Shown: one piece after another, positions 40,717 through 43,468 of the stretch
Layout: every line of letters starts with the position of its first letter
Numbering within the stretch: the stretch's first letter is position 1
Assembly: GCF_001571085.1 (NCBI RefSeq)
Contig: NZ_BCTC01000056.1
Span: 1-43,468, forward strand
Direction of reading: 5' to 3'
DNA length: 43,468 nucleotides
From: Azohydromonas lata NBRC 102462
GTDB taxonomy: Bacteria; Pseudomonadota; Gammaproteobacteria; Burkholderiales; Burkholderiaceae_C
Notes under the pieces: model-generated
Databases searched by the model: none
What the model saw: only the letters and a program-made list of their open reading frames with translations
Told to the model about the DNA's origin: nothing
Position numbers and translations under genes: made by a program

Positions 40717-42546
40717 ATGAAGCCCCGCACGCCCATGAAGACCGCCATCCTCGACATCACCGAACGCATACGCGAGCGCAGCGCCGCCACGCGCAGCGCC
40801 TACCTGGCGCAGGTGCGCCGCCTTGGGGGCCGCCAGCGCGGCAGCGACCGCCTGGGCTGCGCCAACGTCGCCCATGCCTTTGCCGCGCTGCCCGGCAACG
40901 ACAAGCTGAAAGTGGTCGTGGAGCGGGCACCCAACATCGGCGTGGTCACGGCCTACAACGACATGCTCTCGGCCCACCAGCCCTACGAGAGCTACCCCGC
41001 GCTGCTGCGCGACGAGGCCCGCCGCAGCGGCGCCACGCTGCAGGTGGCCGGCGGCGTGCCCGCCATGTGCGACGGCGTCACGCAGGGCACGCCGGGCATG
41101 GAGCTGAGCCTGTTCTCGCGCGACACCATCGCCATGGGCACGGCCATCGCGCTCAGCCACGACGTGTTCGACGCCGCGCTGCTGCTGGGCATCTGCGACA
41201 AGATCGTCCCCGGGCTGCTCATAGGCGCGCTGCACTTCGGCCACTTGCCCTGCGTCTTCGTGCCCGGCGGTCCGATGAGCAGCGGCCTCTCGAACACCGA
41301 AAAGTCCCACGTGCGCGAGGAATACGCGCAGGGCAAGGTGGGCCGCGACGCGCTGTTGAAGGCCGAGAGCGCCGCCTACCACGGCCCAGGCACCTGCACC
41401 TTCTACGGCACGGCCAACAGCAACCAGATGCTGATGGAGGCCATGGGCCTGCACGTGCCCGGCGCCGCCTTCATCCATCCGCACGACGGCCTGCGCGACG
41501 ACCTCACCCGCGAAGCCGTGCGCACCGCCGTGTCGCTGGCCAAGCGCAAGCAGTGCATCGGCGAGCAGGTGGACGAGCGCGTCATCGTCAACGCCATGGC
41601 CGCGCTGCTGGCCACGGGCGGGTCCACCAACCATCTCATCCACTGGGTGGCCGTGGCGCGCTCGGCCGGCATCCTCATCAACTGGAGCGACTTCGCCGAG
41701 CTCTCCGCCGTGGTGCCGCTGCTGGCGCGCGTCTACCCCAACGGCAGCGCCGACGTGAACGATTTTCAAAGGGCCGGCGGCCCCGGCTTCGTCCTGCGCG
41801 AGCTGCTGGACGCCGGCTGCATGCACCCGGACGTCATGACCGTCGCCGAAGGCGGCATAGGCCACTACACCCAGGTGCCGGCGCGCGACGAGCAGGGGCG
41901 CTTGTCCTGGCGCGCGCTGCCGCCGTCGCCCATCGACCCGGCCGTCGTCCGCACCCATTCGGCGCCGTTCTCGGAGACGGGCGGGCTGAAGCTGCTCACC
42001 GGCAACCTGGGCCGCTCCGTCATCAAGGTCTCGGCCGTGCCCGGCGACCGGCACGTGGTGGAGGCGCCCGCGCGGGTGTTCGACTCGCAGGAAGCCCTCA
42101 TGGCCGCCTTCAAGGCCGGCGAGCTGGAGCGCGACCTCATCGCCGTGGTGCGCTTCCAGGGCCCGCGCGCCAACGGCATGCCGGAGCTGCACAAGCTCAC
42201 GCCGCCGCTGGCCGTGCTGCAGGGCAAGGGTTTCCGCGTCGCGCTGGTCACGGACGGGCGCATGAGCGGCGCCTCCGGCAAGGTGCCGGCGGCCATCCAC
42301 GTGACGCCCGAGGCCTTGGACGGCGGGCCGCTGGCCCGGGTGCGCGACGGCGACCTGATCCGCATGGACGCCGTCGCCGGCACCTTGGAAGTGCTGGTGG
42401 ACGACGCCGACTGGTCGGCGCGCGAGCTGGCCACCATCTCCCCGGCGCATGCCGAGGACAACGCTCACGGCCTGGGCCGCGAGCTCTTCGGCGGCATGCG
42501 CCGCAACGTCAACAGCGCCGAGGAGGGCGCCTGCACATGGCTGTGA
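40717..42546 (+). CDS. edd: Phosphogluconate dehydratase
   Basis: First Entner-Doudoroff enzyme: 6-phosphogluconate to 2-keto-3-deoxy-6-phosphogluconate. A 609-residue IlvD/Edd-family iron-sulfur dehydratase with [50 protein letters not shown] and [15 protein letters not shown]; the three Cys are the cluster ligands. ATG 40717 abuts the second operator and has no ribosome site; with the predicted start near 40708 the message is nearly leaderless. ATG 40735 is the alternative. It overlaps eda by 10 bases. Confidence 0.95.
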   Translation: MKPRTPMKTAILDITERIRERSAATRSAYLAQVRRLGGRQRGSDRLGCANVAHAFAALPGNDKLKVVVERAPNIGVVTAYNDMLSAHQPYESYPALLRDEARRSGATLQVAGGVPAMCDGVTQGTPGMELSLFSRDTIAMGTAIALSHDVFDAALLLGICDKIVPGLLIGALHFGHLPCVFVPGGPMSSGLSNTEKSHVREEYAQGKVGRDALLKAESAAYHGPGTCTFYGTANSNQMLMEAMGLHVPGAAFIHPHDGLRDDLTREAVRTAVSLAKRKQCIGEQVDERVIVNAMAALLATGGSTNHLIHWVAVARSAGILINWSDFAELSAVVPLLARVYPNGSADVNDFQRAGGPGFVLRELLDAGCMHPDVMTVAEGGIGHYTQVPARDEQGRLSWRALPPSPIDPAVVRTHSAPFSETGGLKLLTGNLGRSVIKVSAVPGDRHVVEAPARVFDSQEALMAAFKAGELERDLIAVVRFQGPRANGMPELHKLTPPLAVLQGKGFRVALVTDGRMSGASGKVPAAIHVTPEALDGGPLARVRDGDLIRMDAVAGTLEVLVDDADWSARELATISPAHAEDNAHGLGRELFGGMRRNVNSAEEGACTWL

Positions 42547-43169
42547 ACAACGCACTTGAGCTGGCCGGCTACGGCCCCGTCATTCCCGTCATCGTCATCC
42601 AGCGGCTGGAAGACGCCGTGCCCATGGCGCAGGCCCTGGTCGAAGGCGGCGTGCGCGTGCTGGAAGTGACGCTGCGCACCCCCGTGGCGCTGCAGTGCAT
42701 GGAAGCCATTGCGCGCGAGGTGCCGGATGCCATCGTCGGCGCCGGCACCGTGCGCTCGGTGGCGGACGCCCGCGCCGCGCGCGACGCCGGCTGCCAGTTC
42801 GCCGTGACGCCGGGCTACGTGTCCGAGATCAGCCTGGAGTGCCGCGAGATCGGCCTGCCGCTGCTGCCCGGCGTGGCCACGGCCAGCGAAGTGATGGCCG
42901 CCAATGCGGACGGGCTGAGCTTCCTGAAATTCTTCCCGGCGACGGCGGCCGGCGGCATTCCGATGCTCAAGGCGTTGGGCGGGCCGTTCGGCGACGTGGT
43001 GTTCTGTCCCACCGGCGGCCTCACGCCGCAGAACGCGCCGGACTTCCTGGCGCTGCCCAACGTGAAGGTCTGCGGCGGCTCCTGGCTCACGCCGGCCGAT
43101 GCGGTGGCCTCCGGGGACTGGAAGCGCATCACGCAACTGGCGCGGGAGGCGCAGGCGCTGAGGAAATAA
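42537..43169 (+). CDS. eda: KDPG aldolase (2-dehydro-3-deoxy-phosphogluconate aldolase)
   Basis: Second Entner-Doudoroff enzyme: splits KDPG to pyruvate and glyceraldehyde 3-phosphate. It has 210 residues with the catalytic Glu43 in [10 protein letters not shown] and Schiff-base Lys131 in FLKFFPAT, plus GAGTV and FCPTGG phosphate motifs. ATG 42537 has AGGAGG about 11 bases upstream and overlaps the edd stop by 10 bases, so the genes are translationally coupled. The same enzyme can act on 4-hydroxy-2-oxoglutarate. Confidence 0.96.
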   Translation: MAVNNALELAGYGPVIPVIVIQRLEDAVPMAQALVEGGVRVLEVTLRTPVALQCMEAIAREVPDAIVGAGTVRSVADARAARDAGCQFAVTPGYVSEISLECREIGLPLLPGVATASEVMAANADGLSFLKFFPATAAGGIPMLKALGGPFGDVVFCPTGGLTPQNAPDFLALPNVKVCGGSWLTPADAVASGDWKRITQLAREAQALRK

Positions 43170-43198
43170 GGGGCGCAGGGGCAGGGCTGCTTGATCAG

Positions 43199-43468
43199 AA
43201 CCGGGGGGCTGCAGCCTGGAGATGGCATCCCGTCAGCCGAGGTGCCACGCCTTCTACCCCGTCATGCCCGCGGAAGCGGGCAGCCACGAGCGGCGGTCCG
43301 TGGCCTGGGGGCGGCACCCCTGCATCCCGGCAGCGAAGGCGTTTCGCCTTCTACCCCGTCATGCCCGCGAAAGCGGGCATCCACGAGCGGCGGTCTGCAG
43401 CCTGGCGACGGCAGCCCGTCAGCCGAAGCGCTTCGCTCTCTACTTCGTCATTCCCGCGAAGGCGCACT
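43199..43468 (+). repeat. Interspersed hairpin repeat, about three copies, running off the window
   Basis: The motif TACCCCGTCATGCCCGC recurs. Its cores are GTCATGCCCGC-GGAA-GCGGGC (from 43261), GTCATGCCCGC-GAAA-GCGGGC (from 43358) and a third, GTCATTCCCGC-GAAG-GCG (from 43447), cut by the window end. Starts are 97 and 89 bases apart. A flanking part, CTGCAGCCTGG...CCCGTCAGCCGA, occurs at about 43209-43240 and 43396-43424. Each core is a stem with a GNRA-like loop, as in REP-type elements. Another stem, GAAGGCG-TTT-CGCCTTC (43335-43351), separates copies. No gene is supported in this stretch. Confidence 0.75.

Noticed and set aside
40690-42555. A 621-codon minus-strand frame opposite edd
   Set aside because: Edd is intact on the plus strand; the antisense frame has shadow composition and no motif.
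43199-43468. CRISPR array
   Set aside because: Units are about 90-97 bases, imperfect, and conserved across nearly their whole length with stem-loops; there are no unique spacers of constant length and no cas genes.

Overview
The window is GC-rich bacterial chromosome with a tightly packed, ordinary gene order. It contains no phage, transposase or CRISPR genes. Psd, IspD/IspF, Mfd, SerB, an EnvZ/OmpR-type pair, monofunctional RelA, UbiD, Edd/Eda and an assimilatory nirBD cluster all resemble Betaproteobacteria, order Burkholderiales. TAGAAT-type -10 boxes, GTG/TTG starts and the PHB-type 3-hydroxybutyrate dehydrogenase fit a Comamonadaceae-like organism; the genus cannot be named from sequence alone.

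Layout. 1-6.5 kb: the 3' bulk of an HrpA-type DEAH RNA helicase, phosphatidylserine decarboxylase and an orphan PAS histidine kinase. 6.5-13.3 kb: an AT-richer block with a small membrane protein of unknown function facing left, then a long regulatory region and a rightward nitrite-assimilation operon: nirB, nirD, a formate/nitrite-type channel and a PP2C phosphatase-Ser/Thr kinase fusion. 13.2-20.9 kb: a dCACHE-type histidine kinase, serB and mfd on the minus strand, divergent from ispD-ispF. 20.9-28.3 kb: an EnvZ/OmpR-like pair, a periplasmic SIMPL-domain protein, 3-hydroxybutyrate dehydrogenase, an alpha/beta hydrolase coupled to relA, and tRNA-Val(GAC). 28.4-36 kb: a lytic transglycosylase with a structured leader, ubiD, a YdcF-type envelope protein and a 1257-residue DUF748/AsmA-like protein. 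36.2-43.2 kb: an exported sugar-dehydrogenase-like beta-propeller with a cytochrome c, msrA, pdxH, a MobA-like nucleotidyltransferase, a ChaC-type cyclotransferase and the Entner-Doudoroff pair edd-eda. The last 270 bases are an interspersed hairpin repeat.

The part most worth attention is 7.1-13.3 kb. A consensus sigma-54 (-24/-12) promoter lies 294 bases before nirB. Its predicted leader folds into a closed multi-branch structure, one arm of which carries a hexaloop of the A..G.. type bound by ANTAR antiterminators such as NasT/NasR. At the other end of the operon a strong intrinsic terminator ends exactly one base before the start codon of the kinase-phosphatase fusion, so transcription and translation of that gene must pass through the hairpin. 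Nitrogen-controlled transcription, possible RNA-level control and a protein phosphorylation switch would then all converge on nitrite assimilation. The gene association is known from Pseudomonas and other Burkholderiales; the RNA architecture is inferred here from sequence only.

Other regulatory signals are twin GTAAC-N3-GTTAC operators placed flush against edd, GTTACA repeats between the OmpR-like regulator and the SIMPL gene, and a palindromic -10 element shared by mfd and ispD.
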